64,000 bases of DNA from Streptomyces sp. NBC_00461 (lineage in GTDB: Bacteria > Actinomycetota > Actinomycetes > Streptomycetales > Streptomycetaceae): positions 6,853,001-6,917,000 of the forward strand of contig NZ_CP107902.1 of assembly GCF_036013935.1 (NCBI RefSeq). Direction: 5' to 3'. The translations under genes were made by a program, and so were the position numbers. Each line of letters opens with the position of its first letter. Positions within the stretch are counted from its first letter, which is position 1. The notes below the pieces were generated by a model. It did not search any database. It had not been told where the DNA came from and saw only the letters and a program-made list of their open reading frames with translations. Positions 38,551-49,069 of this stretch are shown one piece after another.

Positions 38551-39075
38551 ATGTCCAAGCACACGCTCTCCGTCCTGGTGGAGAACACCCCGGGCATCCT
38601 GGCCCGGATCGCTGCCCTGTTCTCCCGCCGCGGCTTCAACATCGACTCGCTCGCGGTCGGCGTCACCGAGCACCCCGACATCTCCCGCATCACCATCGTC
38701 GTGGGCGTGGAGGAACTGCCGCTGGAGCAGGTGACCAAGCAGCTCAACAAGCTGGTCAACGTGCTGAAGATCGTCGAGCTGGAGCCGGGGCAGGCCGTTC
38801 AGCGCGAACTCGTTCTGGTGAAGGTGCGCGCCGACAACGAGACGCGCTCCCAGATCGTCGAGATCGTCCAGCTGTTCCGCGCCAAGACCGTCGACGTCTC
38901 CCCGGAGGCCGTCACGATCGAGGCCACCGGCAGCAGTGAGAAGCTGTCGGCCATGCTCAAGATGCTCGAACCGTACGGCATCAAGGAACTGGTGCAGTCC
39001 GGCACGATCGCGATCGGCCGCGGCGCCCGCTCGATCACGGACCGCTCGCTGCGCGCGCTCGACCGGTCGGCATAA
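38551..39075 (+). CDS. ilvN: acetolactate synthase, small regulatory subunit
   Basis: A 174-residue regulatory partner of IlvB. An N-terminal ACT domain (HTLSVLVENTPGILARIAAL, RRGFNIDSLAVG) binds valine for feedback inhibition. The C-terminal ALS_ss_C domain contains [27 protein letters not shown] precedes ATG 38551, 20 bases after ilvB. Confidence 0.98.
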   Translation: MSKHTLSVLVENTPGILARIAALFSRRGFNIDSLAVGVTEHPDISRITIVVGVEELPLEQVTKQLNKLVNVLKIVELEPGQAVQRELVLVKVRADNETRSQIVEIVQLFRAKTVDVSPEAVTIEATGSSEKLSAMLKMLEPYGIKELVQSGTIAIGRGARSITDRSLRALDRSA

Positions 39076-39099
39076 CGGCGGAATCGGGCGGCCGGGTGA

Positions 39100-40191
<1,092 letters not shown>

Positions 40192-40200
40192 CCTCCGCGT

Positions 40201-40238
40201 CCCGTGTCGGCGCCCTCTGCTGGGGGCGCCGTCACGGG
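40201..40238 (+). terminator. terminator of ilvBNC
   Basis: CCCGTGTCGGCGCCC (40201-40215) pairs with GGGCGCCGTCACGGG (40224-40238), 14 of 15 positions, around an eight-base loop ten bases after the ilvC stop. Confidence 0.85.
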
Positions 40239-40442
40239 GCCTCGCCCCGGACCCGTACACAATGGAGTTTCACGTCCGGGTGATCCTTCCGCGGAGGCGC
40301 AGGACGGCCTCCCCCGCGCCACTACACTGGCGCACAACATACGCGTCAGGCCCACAGCGTCGTGCGTCTTCCACGCGGCCAGTACCCTCCACCGCCTGCG
40401 GCCGTCGGGACGGCCGTCCGCATTGGACTTGTGAGGACTCAC

Positions 40443-42032
40443 GTGAGCTCGAAACCCGTCGTACTCATCGCTGAAGAACTGTCGCCCGCGACCGTGGACG
40501 CACTCGGCCCGGACTTCGAGATCCGGCACTGCAACGGAGCGGACCGAGCCGAACTGCTCCCGGCCATCGCCGACGTCGACGCGATCCTGATCCGCTCCGC
40601 GACCAAGGTCGACGCCGAGGCCGTCGCCGCCGCGAAGAAACTGAAGGTCGTCGCACGAGCCGGCGTCGGCCTGGACAACGTCGACGTCTCCGCCGCCACC
40701 AAGGCCGGCGTGATGGTCGTCAACGCCCCCACCTCGAACATCGTGACGGCCGCCGAGCTGGCGTGCGGTCTCCTCGTCGCCACCGCCCGCCACATCCCGC
40801 AGGCCAACGCCGCGCTGAAGAACGGCGAGTGGAAGCGCAGCAAGTACACGGGTGTGGAGCTGGCCGAGAAGACCCTGGGTGTCGTGGGTCTCGGCCGCAT
40901 CGGCGCGCTGGTCGCCCAGCGCATGTCCGGCTTCGGGATGAAGGTCGTCGCCTACGACCCCTACATCCAGCCCGCGCGGGCCGCGCAGATGGGCGTCAAG
41001 GTGCTGTCGCTGGACGAGCTGCTGGAGGTCTCCGACTTCATCACCGTCCACCTGCCCAAGACGCCCGAGACCGTCGGCCTCATCGGCGACGAGGCGCTGC
41101 GCAAGGTCAAGCCGAGCGTGCGGATCGTCAACGCCGCGCGCGGCGGGATCGTCGACGAGGAGGCGCTGTACTCGGCGCTGAAGGAGGGACGCGTCGCGGG
41201 CGCCGGTCTCGACGTGTATGCGAAGGAGCCCTGCACGGACTCCCCGCTCTTCGAGTTCGACCAGGTCGTCGCCACCCCGCACCTCGGTGCCTCCACCGAC
41301 GAGGCGCAGGAGAAGGCCGGTATCGCCGTCGCCCGCTCGGTGCGGCTCGCCCTCGCCGGTGAGCTCGTGCCCGACGCGGTGAACGTCCAGGGCGGGGTCA
41401 TCGCCGAGGACGTCAAGCCGGGCCTGCCGCTCGCCGAGCGCCTCGGCCGCATCTTCACCGCGCTCGCCGGCGAGGTCGCGGTCCGCCTCGACGTCGAGGT
41501 GTACGGCGAGATCACCCAGCACGACGTGAAGGTGCTGGAGCTCAGCGCCCTCAAGGGTGTCTTCGAGGACGTCGTCGACGAGACGGTCTCGTACGTGAAC
41601 GCCCCGCTGTTCGCCCAGGAGCGCGGCGTGGAGGTGCGGCTGACGACCAGCTCGGAGTCCGCCGACCACCGCAACGTCGTCACCGTGCGCGGCACGCTCA
41701 CGGACGGCGAGGAGGTGTCGGTCTCCGGCACGCTGGCCGGCCCGAAGCACCTGCAGAAGATCGTGGCCGTCGGCGAGTACGACGTCGACCTCGCTCTCGC
41801 CGACCACATGGTGGTGCTGCGGTACGAGGACCGTCCCGGTGTCGTCGGCACGGTGGGTCGGATCTTCGGTGAGGCCGGGATCAACATCGCCGGTATGCAG
41901 GTCGCTCGTGCGGCGGCGGGTGGGGAGGCGTTGGCCGTCCTGACCGTCGATGACACGGTGGCTCCCGGCGTGCTGGCCGAGGTCGCCGAGGAGATCGGGG
42001 CGACGTTCGCCCGCTCGGTGAACCTGGTCTGA
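40443..42032 (+). CDS. serA: D-3-phosphoglycerate dehydrogenase
   Basis: SerA makes 3-phosphohydroxypyruvate, the first step of serine synthesis. The 529-residue long type has a substrate/NAD core (VVARAGVGLDNVDV, GLGRIG, NAARGGIVDEEAL, KEPCTDSPLF, TPHLGAST). An allosteric substrate-binding domain follows, then a C-terminal ACT domain (MVVLRYEDRPGVVGTVGRIF) that usually binds serine. GTG 40443 is preceded by GTGAGGAC. The frame extends upstream but without family residues. It is separated from ilvC by the terminator and has its own 200-base upstream region. Confidence 0.97.
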   Translation: MSSKPVVLIAEELSPATVDALGPDFEIRHCNGADRAELLPAIADVDAILIRSATKVDAEAVAAAKKLKVVARAGVGLDNVDVSAATKAGVMVVNAPTSNIVTAAELACGLLVATARHIPQANAALKNGEWKRSKYTGVELAEKTLGVVGLGRIGALVAQRMSGFGMKVVAYDPYIQPARAAQMGVKVLSLDELLEVSDFITVHLPKTPETVGLIGDEALRKVKPSVRIVNAARGGIVDEEALYSALKEGRVAGAGLDVYAKEPCTDSPLFEFDQVVATPHLGASTDEAQEKAGIAVARSVRLALAGELVPDAVNVQGGVIAEDVKPGLPLAERLGRIFTALAGEVAVRLDVEVYGEITQHDVKVLELSALKGVFEDVVDETVSYVNAPLFAQERGVEVRLTTSSESADHRNVVTVRGTLTDGEEVSVSGTLAGPKHLQKIVAVGEYDVDLALADHMVVLRYEDRPGVVGTVGRIFGEAGINIAGMQVARAAAGGEALAVLTVDDTVAPGVLAEVAEEIGATFARSVNLV

Positions 42033-42040
42033 GGTTGCTG

Positions 42041-42114
42041 TTGGCTCTGGGGGCTCTGCCTCCAGACCCCCGTTCGCCCTGAACGGGCTCGTCCTCAAAC
42101 GCCGGACGGGCTGA
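42041..42114 (+). repeat. dispersed post-gene repeat, copy 1
   Basis: Starting nine bases after the serA stop, this pyrimidine/GC-rich segment matches the segment at 58481-58558. The last 27 bases (42088-42114) are identical to 58532-58558 and contain CTCAAACGCCGGACGGGCTG. Such text is, from memory, very frequent after Streptomyces genes. Confidence 0.8.
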
Positions 42115-42130
42115 GCGGGCTGATTACTGA

Positions 42131-42169
42131 AACGCCGGCCGGGCTGAGAAATCCAGCCCGGCCGGCGTT
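42131..42169. terminator. bidirectional terminator between serA and MFS gene
   Basis: AACGCCGGCCGGGCTG (42131-42146) pairs perfectly over 16 bases with CAGCCCGGCCGGCGTT (42154-42169) around a seven-base loop, between convergent genes. Confidence 0.88.
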
Positions 42170-42180
42170 CGTATGTCCTC

Positions 42181-43698
42181 TTACTTGTCGTCGACGCGGA
42201 TCCCCTTCAGCGCCCTCGCCGCCAGCGCCGCCGCGCCGATCAGGAGCACTGTTCCCGCGATCGCCGCCCCCTGCATCCCACTGGTGAATGCTTCGCGGGC
42301 CGCCGTTGCCAGGGCGTCTCCCGTGCGCCCGGGGAGCTGACCCGCGACTGCCAGCGCGCCGCCGAGGGTCTCGTGGGCCGCGGCCGGGGCCGAGGCCGGG
42401 ATGTCGTTGCGGTAGACCGCCGTGCCGATGGAGCCGAGCACCGCCATCCCCAGTGCGCCGCCGAACTCCGCGCCGGTCTCCATCAGGGCGGATGCCGAGC
42501 CCGCCCGCTCCACCGGGGCGCTGCTCATCGCGAGGTCCATGATCTGCGAGATGACCATGACGATGCCGGAGGCGAGGACGCCGCACGCGGTCAGCACCAG
42601 CCACAGCGAGTCCGTGTCGGCGAGGGCCAGCAGCGCGTAGCCGCAGGCGCCGATGGCGAAGCCGGCGGTGACCACGTAGGCGCGGTTGACGCCCCTCTGG
42701 ACCAGGGTGGTCGCCAGCGGGGCCGCCATGCCGATCGGCACCGAGGGGAGCAGCGCCCACAGGGCAGCCTCCATCGCGCTCTTGTCGAGCACCGACTGCA
42801 GGTACTGCGTGGTGAAGAACGCCGGGCCCAGCATTCCGAACGAGGCGACGAGGTTCAGGGCGACCGAGGGGGCGAAACCGCGGTTGCGGAACAGGGCCGG
42901 GTCGATCATCGGTGAGGCCGCGGTGCGCTGGCGGTGGACGAAGAGCGCTGCGAAGAGCAGGCCGACGGTGATCGAGACGACGTACTGCGCGTGCCAGCCC
43001 TCGGACGTGATCTCCTTCAGGCCGTAGATGACGGGGAGTACGGCGGCCATCGACAGCGGGACGCTCAGCCAGTCGAAGCGGCCGGGGGCGGGGTCGCGCG
43101 ACTCCGGCAGCAGGACCGGGCCGAGGACCAGCAGCAGTGCCATCGCGGGCAGGTTGACCAGGAAGACCGAGCCCCACCAGAAGTACTGGACCAGGACACC
43201 GCTCATCACCGAGCCGAGGGCGATGCCGGCGGTCATCACGCCGGACCACATGCCGATCGCCTTCGCGCGCTGCCCTGGGTCGGTGAACATCGTGCGGATC
43301 AGCGCCATCGTCGACGGCATCAGGGTCGCGCCGCCGATGCCGAGCACCGCGCGGGCCGCGATGAGGGTCTCGGCGCTGTTCGCGTAGGCCGCGATCAGGG
43401 AGGCGGTGCCGAAGGCCGCGGCGCCGATCAGGAGGAGCTTGCGGCGGCCTATGCGGTCGCCCAGGGAACCCATCGTCATCAGCAGGCCGGCCAGGACGAA
43501 GGCGTAGATGTCGAAGATCCACAGCTGCTGGGTGCCGCTCGGCTCCAGGTCCGCGCTGATCGCGGGGATGGCGAAGTAGAGGACCGAGACGTCCATCGAG
43601 ACCAGCAGCAGCGGGAGCATCAGCACGCCCAGTGCGGTCCATTCGCGGCGGCCGGCGAGAGAGCCGGCCGGGGTGGTGGTGCACGTCGAGTTCGTCAT
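42181..43698 (-). CDS. MFS multidrug exporter (DHA2, 14 TM, EmrB/QacA-like)
   Basis: A 505-residue drug:proton antiporter. Motif A appears as GSLGDRIGRRK in loop 2-3 and motif C-like text as VMTAGIALGSVMSGVL in TM5. MDVSVLYFAIPAISADLEPSG in TM1 is typical of DHA2/SmvA-type exporters. Fourteen hydrophobic segments can be counted. The divergent TetR gene (43796) and direct repeats in the 97-base gap indicate substrate-induced control. Substrates probably are cationic or aromatic drugs, by family analogy. Confidence 0.92.
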   Translation of the reverse strand: MTNSTCTTTPAGSLAGRREWTALGVLMLPLLLVSMDVSVLYFAIPAISADLEPSGTQQLWIFDIYAFVLAGLLMTMGSLGDRIGRRKLLLIGAAAFGTASLIAAYANSAETLIAARAVLGIGGATLMPSTMALIRTMFTDPGQRAKAIGMWSGVMTAGIALGSVMSGVLVQYFWWGSVFLVNLPAMALLLVLGPVLLPESRDPAPGRFDWLSVPLSMAAVLPVIYGLKEITSEGWHAQYVVSITVGLLFAALFVHRQRTAASPMIDPALFRNRGFAPSVALNLVASFGMLGPAFFTTQYLQSVLDKSAMEAALWALLPSVPIGMAAPLATTLVQRGVNRAYVVTAGFAIGACGYALLALADTDSLWLVLTACGVLASGIVMVISQIMDLAMSSAPVERAGSASALMETGAEFGGALGMAVLGSIGTAVYRNDIPASAPAAAHETLGGALAVAGQLPGRTGDALATAAREAFTSGMQGAAIAGTVLLIGAAALAARALKGIRVDDK

Positions 43699-43728
43699 GC
43701 CAGGAACTGTACGAGCGTCTTAAACGGT

Positions 43729-43746
43729 TGTCTAGAACGAATGTAT
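43729..43746. repeat. direct repeat 1 in MFS/TetR gap (candidate operator)
   Basis: TGTCTAGAACGAATGTAT. A 15-of-18 match recurs 26 bases downstream. It lies between the divergent exporter and regulator genes. Confidence 0.55.
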
Positions 43747-43754
43747 AAGTCATC

Positions 43755-43772
43755 TGTCTAGGACGGTTGTAT
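43755..43772. repeat. direct repeat 2 in MFS/TetR gap (candidate operator)
   Basis: TGTCTAGGACGGTTGTAT. It covers the expected -35 position of the TAGGGT -10 box (43783-43788), which ends seven bases before the TetR ATG, so binding here would block the regulator's own promoter. Confidence 0.55.
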
Positions 43773-43795
43773 GGATCGGAGGTAGGGTTGCGGGC

Positions 43796-44398
43796 ATGGG
43801 ACATCGTGAGGATCTGCTCGAAGGCGCCAAGCGCTGCCTGCTGGGGAAGGGGTTCGTGCGCACGACCGCGCGCGACATCGTCAAGGAGTCGGGGACGAAC
43901 CTGGCGTCGATCGGCTACCACTACGGGTCGAAGGACGCGCTGCTGGTGAAGGCGTACGTCTCGTTGATCGAGGGCCTCGGTGAGACATTCGACCCCGGCT
44001 GGGGTGCCGGCGACGTGACGACGCCCGCCGGGTCACTGGAACGGTTCCAGGAGGTGTGGGCGAACATCATCCGCTCGCTGCCCGAGTCCCGTTCCGTCTG
44101 GATGCTGAGCCTGGAGATCATCGTCAACGGCGACCGCCTGCAGGAGGTGCGCAAGCTGCTCGCCGAGGCGCAGGAGCAGGGCCGGTCGGGGATCGTGCCC
44201 ATGTTCAACGGCATCCCCGAGGACCAGCTCGACAAGGAGACCGTCGACACGGAGGGCCGTTTCTACCAGACCCTCCTCAACGGCCTCATGGTCCAGTGGC
44301 TCTTCGACCCGGACTCGGCGACCGGCGCCGAGCAGCTCACCGAGGGGTTGCGGCGGGTGCTCGCGGGCGTCGAGCTCGCGGACGTCGAGAAGGGCTGA
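43796..44398 (+). CDS. TetR-family regulator of the divergent exporter
   Basis: A 200-residue TetR protein. The helix-turn-helix is TTARDIVKESGTNLASIGYHY followed by GSKDALLVKAY. The C-terminal domain has the pattern SVWMLSLEIIVNGDRL and ends in an acidic helix. The leader appears absent (TAGGGT seven bases before ATG). Its gene pairs divergently with the DHA2 exporter and the twin direct repeats, so exporter repression is the likely role. Confidence 0.9.
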   Translation: MGHREDLLEGAKRCLLGKGFVRTTARDIVKESGTNLASIGYHYGSKDALLVKAYVSLIEGLGETFDPGWGAGDVTTPAGSLERFQEVWANIIRSLPESRSVWMLSLEIIVNGDRLQEVRKLLAEAQEQGRSGIVPMFNGIPEDQLDKETVDTEGRFYQTLLNGLMVQWLFDPDSATGAEQLTEGLRRVLAGVELADVEKG

Positions 44399-44462
44399 TA
44401 CGCCCGTCCCGCATCTTGTCGGGGAGTTCGGTTCGGCTACGCGGGCGATCGCGGCGTGATGG

Positions 44463-44489
44463 CAGTCGCTGCAGTCGCTTCAGTCGTTT
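44463..44489. repeat. three tandem 9-base units downstream of two convergent genes
   Basis: CAGTCGCTG, CAGTCGCTT and CAGTCGTTT lie head to tail, with a fourth decayed unit running into the end of the second MFS gene. Confidence 0.8.
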
Positions 44490-45670
44490 CAGTGACCCGG
44501 GTGGCGGAGGTCGCGCAGGGCCGGTGCCAGGGCGCCCAGCATCAGTACCGCCGTCACCGCGAAGGCCCAGGGGTAGCCGGTCAGCCCCGCGAGGACGCCG
44601 AATCCTGCGGCGCCGACGCCCATTCCGCCGTCGTAGGCGAGGTTCCACAGGGCGCTGACCGTGCCGTAGGAGGAGGCGGAGACCCGTGCGTACATCAGCG
44701 TCAGCGTGGCGTTCTGGGCGATGCCGAAACCGGCCCCGAACAGGGCGGTTCCCGCTACGACGGTAAGCGCGCTGCCGGTCGCGGCGGTGACCGGCACGCC
44801 CGCCGCGGACAGCAGCAGCGCGGGGAGGACGAGCCGGGCGCTGCCGTGCCGGTCGCCGTACCGCCCGGCCACCCAGCGGGACACGGTCGCGGCGGCCGTC
44901 TGCGCGAACAAGGCCACGGTGACCACTCCCGCCGACGCCGAAGGCACCGCCAGCGGCAGGAAGGTGACCAGGATGCCCGCGGCCGTCGCGGTGGCGGCGA
45001 ACACGACGACGGGCCGCAGCAGGGCGCCCGTGCGCAGTCCGCGGATCACGCCCACCGACTCCTCCGACGGCCGCGCCTGACGGTCCGGCAGTCCGAGCAC
45101 CGAGACGATCGCGGCCAGCGCCGCCACGCCCGCGGCCACGGCGACGGGCCCGTACCCCACCTGCCCGACCAGCCACAGCCCCAGAGGCAGGGCGATCAGC
45201 GACGGAACCCCGGACACCACGCCCACCACCGCCAGGCCCTCGCCCCGCCGCTCGGCCGGGATTAGCGACGCGGTCAGGGCGCCGCCCGCGACGATCGTGA
45301 GCGCGAAGCCCAGGCCGCGCACCAGGCACACCGCCACGATCCACGCCATGCTCCCGGAGACCGTCAGCACCATCGCCGGGGCGCCGAGCAGGAACAGCCC
45401 GGCCATCAGGGTCGCCCGGTATCCGTGACGCGCGACGAGCCGGGGAGTGATCAGTTCGCCGAGGACCGTGGAGAGCATCAGGGAGCCGGTGGCGAGGCCC
45501 GCCGCGCCCCCGCCGCCCGCCTCGGCCGCGTAGGCCGGCACCACCGACAGCAGCAGGAAGAAGCTGACGCTCGCGCCGATCATGCTCACGAAGCGGAGCA
45601 GCAGAGGACGGGTCAGCAGGGGCTGAACCGGAAGGGTCGTCTCGGGCGGGCACGCGGCCGAAGTGGTCAT
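44489..45670 (-). CDS. MFS transporter (12 TM, sugar-efflux/arabinose-efflux-like)
   Basis: A 393-residue transporter with 12 hydrophobic segments and short loops. Recognisable text includes LVARHGYRATLMAGLFLLGAP (loop 2-3 and TM3), SLIPAERRGEGLAVVGVVSG and ARVSASSYGTVSALWNLAYDGG. ATG 45670 was chosen; the frame upstream is non-coding. A leftward promoter TTAGCG-17-TAACGT sits seven bases before it, so it too may be leaderless. It is divergent, at 47 bases, from a MocR regulator that probably controls it. Confidence 0.88.
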   Translation of the reverse strand: MTTSAACPPETTLPVQPLLTRPLLLRFVSMIGASVSFFLLLSVVPAYAAEAGGGGAAGLATGSLMLSTVLGELITPRLVARHGYRATLMAGLFLLGAPAMVLTVSGSMAWIVAVCLVRGLGFALTIVAGGALTASLIPAERRGEGLAVVGVVSGVPSLIALPLGLWLVGQVGYGPVAVAAGVAALAAIVSVLGLPDRQARPSEESVGVIRGLRTGALLRPVVVFAATATAAGILVTFLPLAVPSASAGVVTVALFAQTAAATVSRWVAGRYGDRHGSARLVLPALLLSAAGVPVTAATGSALTVVAGTALFGAGFGIAQNATLTLMYARVSASSYGTVSALWNLAYDGGMGVGAAGFGVLAGLTGYPWAFAVTAVLMLGALAPALRDLRHPGH

Positions 45671-45717
45671 ACCGTTGACGTTAGGGATCGACCGGCTCCC
45701 CGCTAAGCTCCAATTCC

Positions 45718-47121
45718 ATGCCAGTACAGTGGGCCGGTTTGTCACCCGAGCTGCTTCTGACCGTCGACCGGGAGGGCGGGGAACGGCTGTGTGCGCAGCT
45801 GGAGCGACAACTGCGCGACGCGATCCGCTCGGGTCGGCTGCAGGCCGGCGAACGCCTCCCGTCCTCCCGCGAGCTCGCCCGCATCCTCGGCCTGTCCCGG
45901 GGGCTGGTCCAGGACTGCTACGCCCAGCTCCAGGCCGAGGGCTACCTCGTCACCCGCGTCGGCTCGGCCACCCGCGTGGCGGACTGCGCGCAGGTGGCGC
46001 CCGCCCCCACAACGCCCCCGCCCGGCGGCCGTCCCCGTCTGATCGCCGACTTCCGGTACGGCGTCCCGGACCTGGCCTCCTTCCCGGTCGCCGACTGGCT
46101 GTGGGCGACCAGGGAGGCGGCCCGCACCATGCCGACCGCGGACCTCGACTACGGTGATCCGCGCGGCAGTTCGGCCTTGCGCGAGGTCGTCGCCGGGTAC
46201 CTGCGGCGCGTGCGCGGCGCCGCCGCCGACCCCGCCCGTACGGTCGTCTGCTCCGGCTACGCGCAGGGCCTGAGCCTCGCCCTGCGTGCCCTCGCCCGTA
46301 CGGGAGCGCGGGTCGTGGCCTACGAGGATCCGGGCGGGCCGGCCACCGCGACGGCGGCCGCCGAGGCGGCGGGGCTGACGGCCGTCCCGGTGCCGGTCGA
46401 CGAGGACGGCGTCGACGTACGGGCGTTGGACGCCACCGGCGCCCGGGCCGTGATCGTCACACCGGCCCACCAGTGGCCGACCGGTGTCGTGCTGGCGCCC
46501 GCCCGCCGCCACGCGCTGATCGAGTGGGCCGAGCGCAGGGACGCGTATGTCATCGAGGACGACTACGACGCCGAGTTCCGCTACGACCGCGAACCCGTCG
46601 GTGCCCTCCAGGGCCTCGCCGCCGACCGCGTGATCTCCGTCGGCACGGTCAGCAAGTCCCTCGCCCCCGCCCTGCGCCTGGGCTGGCTGCTGTGCCCGCA
46701 GGCGCTCACCGAGTCGCTCACCGACCTCAAGCGCATCGCCGACCGCGGCTCACCCTCTCTCGACCAGCTCGCCCTCGCCCGCCTGATCGAGTCCGGCCGC
46801 TACGACCGTCATCTGCGCCGCATGCGCACGACGTACGCGACCCGCCGCACCGCCCTCGTCTCGGCCCTCGCCCAACACGCCCCGGCGGTACGCCTGTCGG
46901 GGCTGGCAGCCGGGTTCCACGCGGTGGCGCATCTGCCGTCGGGCGTCGAGGAGAGGGGGGTGGTGGCGGAGGCTCGCAGCCGTGGGGTGGGCCTGTACGG
47001 CATGAGTGCGTGCCGGTCGTCGGGGGCCGAGTCCCCGGCCCAACTCATCATGGGATTCGGTGATGTGACGGATCGTGCGATCGGGGAGGGGATCGCCGCG
47101 GTGGCGGATCTCCTCGGTTAG
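45718..47121 (+). CDS. MocR-type regulator (GntR helix-turn-helix fused to class I aminotransferase)
   Basis: A 467-residue two-domain regulator. The N-terminal winged helix (LCAQLERQLRDAIRSGRLQ, SSRELARILGLSRGLVQDCY) binds DNA. The C-terminal aminotransferase-like domain senses PLP or an amino compound. Lys313 in VGTVSKSLAP is the PLP lysine, with EDDYDAEFRYDREPVGALQG upstream. TAAGCT (45704-45709) ends eight bases before ATG, fitting a leaderless message. The divergent MFS gene is the likely target. The 3' end overlaps the next, convergent gene by three bases. Confidence 0.92.
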   Translation: MPVQWAGLSPELLLTVDREGGERLCAQLERQLRDAIRSGRLQAGERLPSSRELARILGLSRGLVQDCYAQLQAEGYLVTRVGSATRVADCAQVAPAPTTPPPGGRPRLIADFRYGVPDLASFPVADWLWATREAARTMPTADLDYGDPRGSSALREVVAGYLRRVRGAAADPARTVVCSGYAQGLSLALRALARTGARVVAYEDPGGPATATAAAEAAGLTAVPVPVDEDGVDVRALDATGARAVIVTPAHQWPTGVVLAPARRHALIEWAERRDAYVIEDDYDAEFRYDREPVGALQGLAADRVISVGTVSKSLAPALRLGWLLCPQALTESLTDLKRIADRGSPSLDQLALARLIESGRYDRHLRRMRTTYATRRTALVSALAQHAPAVRLSGLAAGFHAVAHLPSGVEERGVVAEARSRGVGLYGMSACRSSGAESPAQLIMGFGDVTDRAIGEGIAAVADLLG

Positions 47122-47633
47122 GCGTTCCGGAGCGACGCGGCGAGGAGTTTGTCCGCCGCCTCGCCGAAGGCGCCGCTCAGCGACTTGTCGGCGATGCGGT
47201 CGGCGTACGCCTGGAACATCAGCCCGGTCACGACCTGTACGGCGGGGGTCACGAACTCCGGGCCGATGGGGTTCGGAGGCACCGGGACCGGCCAGCGCTT
47301 GGGCCAGGGGAACTCGCGGTACGGAGGCGTGGGACACATGTCGTCGACCACCGACTTCAGGAGGTCGCGGCCCCCACGGCCGGTCTGCTCCGCCACGACC
47401 GCGGCCTCGGCGACCTGGCCGACCGTTCGGCGCACGGCACCCCAGAACTCGGCCTGCTGCTGCGGCGCGCCGCCCATCCGGAGGTTCCCGTCGACTCCGA
47501 GGGCACTCACCTGCGACGCGGTCAACGCGAGTGCGGGAGGGTGCGGGTCGAGCCCGTCCAGGGCCTCAGGGTGCGTGCGGGCGAGGTACCGCAGGATCTG
47601 GGCCGTGTGGGCCGCGCTGATCGGACTGCCCAT
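47118..47633 (-). CDS. uncharacterised protein, 171 residues
   Basis: ATG 47633 has GGAGGA at ideal spacing. The protein is soluble, begins MGSPISAAHTAQILRYLART, and contains LALTASQVSALGVDGNLRMG, a Pro-rich centre (PTPPYREFPWPKRWPVPVPP) and a C-terminal helix (FGEAADKLLAASLRNA). I recognise no domain. An in-frame start at 47669 exists but lacks a ribosome site. It is convergent with the MocR gene, with overlapping stop codons, and lies 91 bases downstream of the end of the PucR gene on the same strand. Confidence 0.72.
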   Translation of the reverse strand: MGSPISAAHTAQILRYLARTHPEALDGLDPHPPALALTASQVSALGVDGNLRMGGAPQQQAEFWGAVRRTVGQVAEAAVVAEQTGRGGRDLLKSVVDDMCPTPPYREFPWPKRWPVPVPPNPIGPEFVTPAVQVVTGLMFQAYADRIADKSLSGAFGEAADKLLAASLRNA

Positions 47634-47724
47634 GCTGAGTCCTCCGTTCGGAGTCGGGATCACCAGCATGTGCAGGACAGCGTGATCGCCGCATTCCGGG
47701 CGCGTCACCGCTCCGCCAAGAGGC

Positions 47725-48942
47725 CTACAACCGCGCGCCCTTCAACGCCATGTGCAGCAGCAGCCGGTCCTCGCCGTCGTCCAGGTCGAGGCCCGTCAGC
47801 TGCTCCACGCGGGACAGGCGGTAGTAGAGGGTCTGGCGGTGGATGCCCAACTCCGCCGCCGTGCGGCCGGCCTGGCCCGCGCAGTCCAGGTAGATCTCGG
47901 CGGTGCGGGCGAGTTCCCGGTGGGCGGGGGACAGCAGGGCGTGTACGACGGGATCGTGGGCCACCTCCGGCGGCAGCGAGGTCAGCAGGCGGAACGGGCC
48001 GATGTGCGCCCACTCGGCGACGGGACCGAGCCGGGGCTCGGCCAGCGCGGCCCGAGCCGCCGCGGAGGCCTCCCGCCAGGCCGTCGCGAGTTCCCCGAGA
48101 CCGGTGCGCGCGGCGGCGACCCCGGACGCCGCGGCGGCGCCGCCTTCCAGCTGCCGCGCCCGCTCCAGCAGCCGCCCCGCCGCCGAGGTCGCCGGTGTCA
48201 GCACGTCCGCCGAGCGCAGCCGCACCAGCAGGGCGAGGGACTGGGACGCGACGCCCCGCGGCACCGTGCACAACGCCGTCGCACCCGGCACCGTACGGAC
48301 CGAAGGCGCGTCGTGGGGGTCGGCCGACGGCCAGGGGGTCACGCAGACCACCGTGTGCGGGCCGTCCGCCCGCGACCCGAGCGCCGTACGCAGCTCCGCC
48401 ACCGCCATGTCCTGTGGCCAGCCGCGTTCGGCGGTGAGCACGGCCCGCAGCTCCCGGGTGAGGTCGGCGCCGTGCTGCGCCTCGTCCGCGAGCAGGGCAC
48501 CGATGCGGACCGTCACGTCCATGGCCGCGGTCAGCTGCCGTTCGGTGGGGCCGGGGTCGGAGTCCAGCAGCCAGACATAGCCCAGGACGACCCCCCGATG
48601 GCGTACGGGCAGGCAGATGCGTCCCCGGTACACGCCCGCCTCGGGTGTCGGCGGGATGCGGACCGGGCCCGTCGCCCGGGTGATGCCGAAGCCCTCGAAC
48701 CAGGAGCGGACGGTGGACGTCGAGCGCCGCGTCAGGATCGAGCGGGTGCGGACCGGGTCCAGGGCCGAGGCGTCGAGGTCGCCCTCGCTGTCGTACGCAC
48801 CGAAGGCGATCAGCTCGAAGTCCCGGTTCTCCAGGGTCGCGGGGGCGCCGAGGAGCTCCGAGATCTCGTCGACCAGCTCCTGGTAGTCACCTGCGCGGTG
48901 GGAAGTTGCAGCATCGCCCGTCACTCGGGCATTCTCCCGCAT
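47725..48942 (-). CDS. PucR-family regulator, probable regulator of proline catabolism
   Basis: A 405-residue PucR/CdaR-type protein. The C-terminal HTH_30 is clear: [20 protein letters not shown] and [17 protein letters not shown]. The N-terminal half is a sensor with GAF-like features, and a GGDEF-like middle domain follows. ATG 48942 is preceded by AAGGGG at eight bases. GTG 48948 is too close to that site and GTG 48924 is another option. It is divergent from putA, and PucR proteins control proline use in other Gram-positives (PutR), so control of putA-pruA is a reasonable inference. Confidence 0.88.
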   Translation of the reverse strand: MRENARVTGDAATSHRAGDYQELVDEISELLGAPATLENRDFELIAFGAYDSEGDLDASALDPVRTRSILTRRSTSTVRSWFEGFGITRATGPVRIPPTPEAGVYRGRICLPVRHRGVVLGYVWLLDSDPGPTERQLTAAMDVTVRIGALLADEAQHGADLTRELRAVLTAERGWPQDMAVAELRTALGSRADGPHTVVCVTPWPSADPHDAPSVRTVPGATALCTVPRGVASQSLALLVRLRSADVLTPATSAAGRLLERARQLEGGAAAASGVAAARTGLGELATAWREASAAARAALAEPRLGPVAEWAHIGPFRLLTSLPPEVAHDPVVHALLSPAHRELARTAEIYLDCAGQAGRTAAELGIHRQTLYYRLSRVEQLTGLDLDDGEDRLLLHMALKGARL

Positions 48943-49069
48943 TTCCACGCCCCTTCATACATCTGTCTGAGATCTGCGGCACGGATGCGTGACAGCTGTC
49001 GATGGTCGACGATCGAAGGGATCCTTAGGTTTCACGGTGGTTCTGTCTGCTGGTCTGTGGAGGTGCCCC

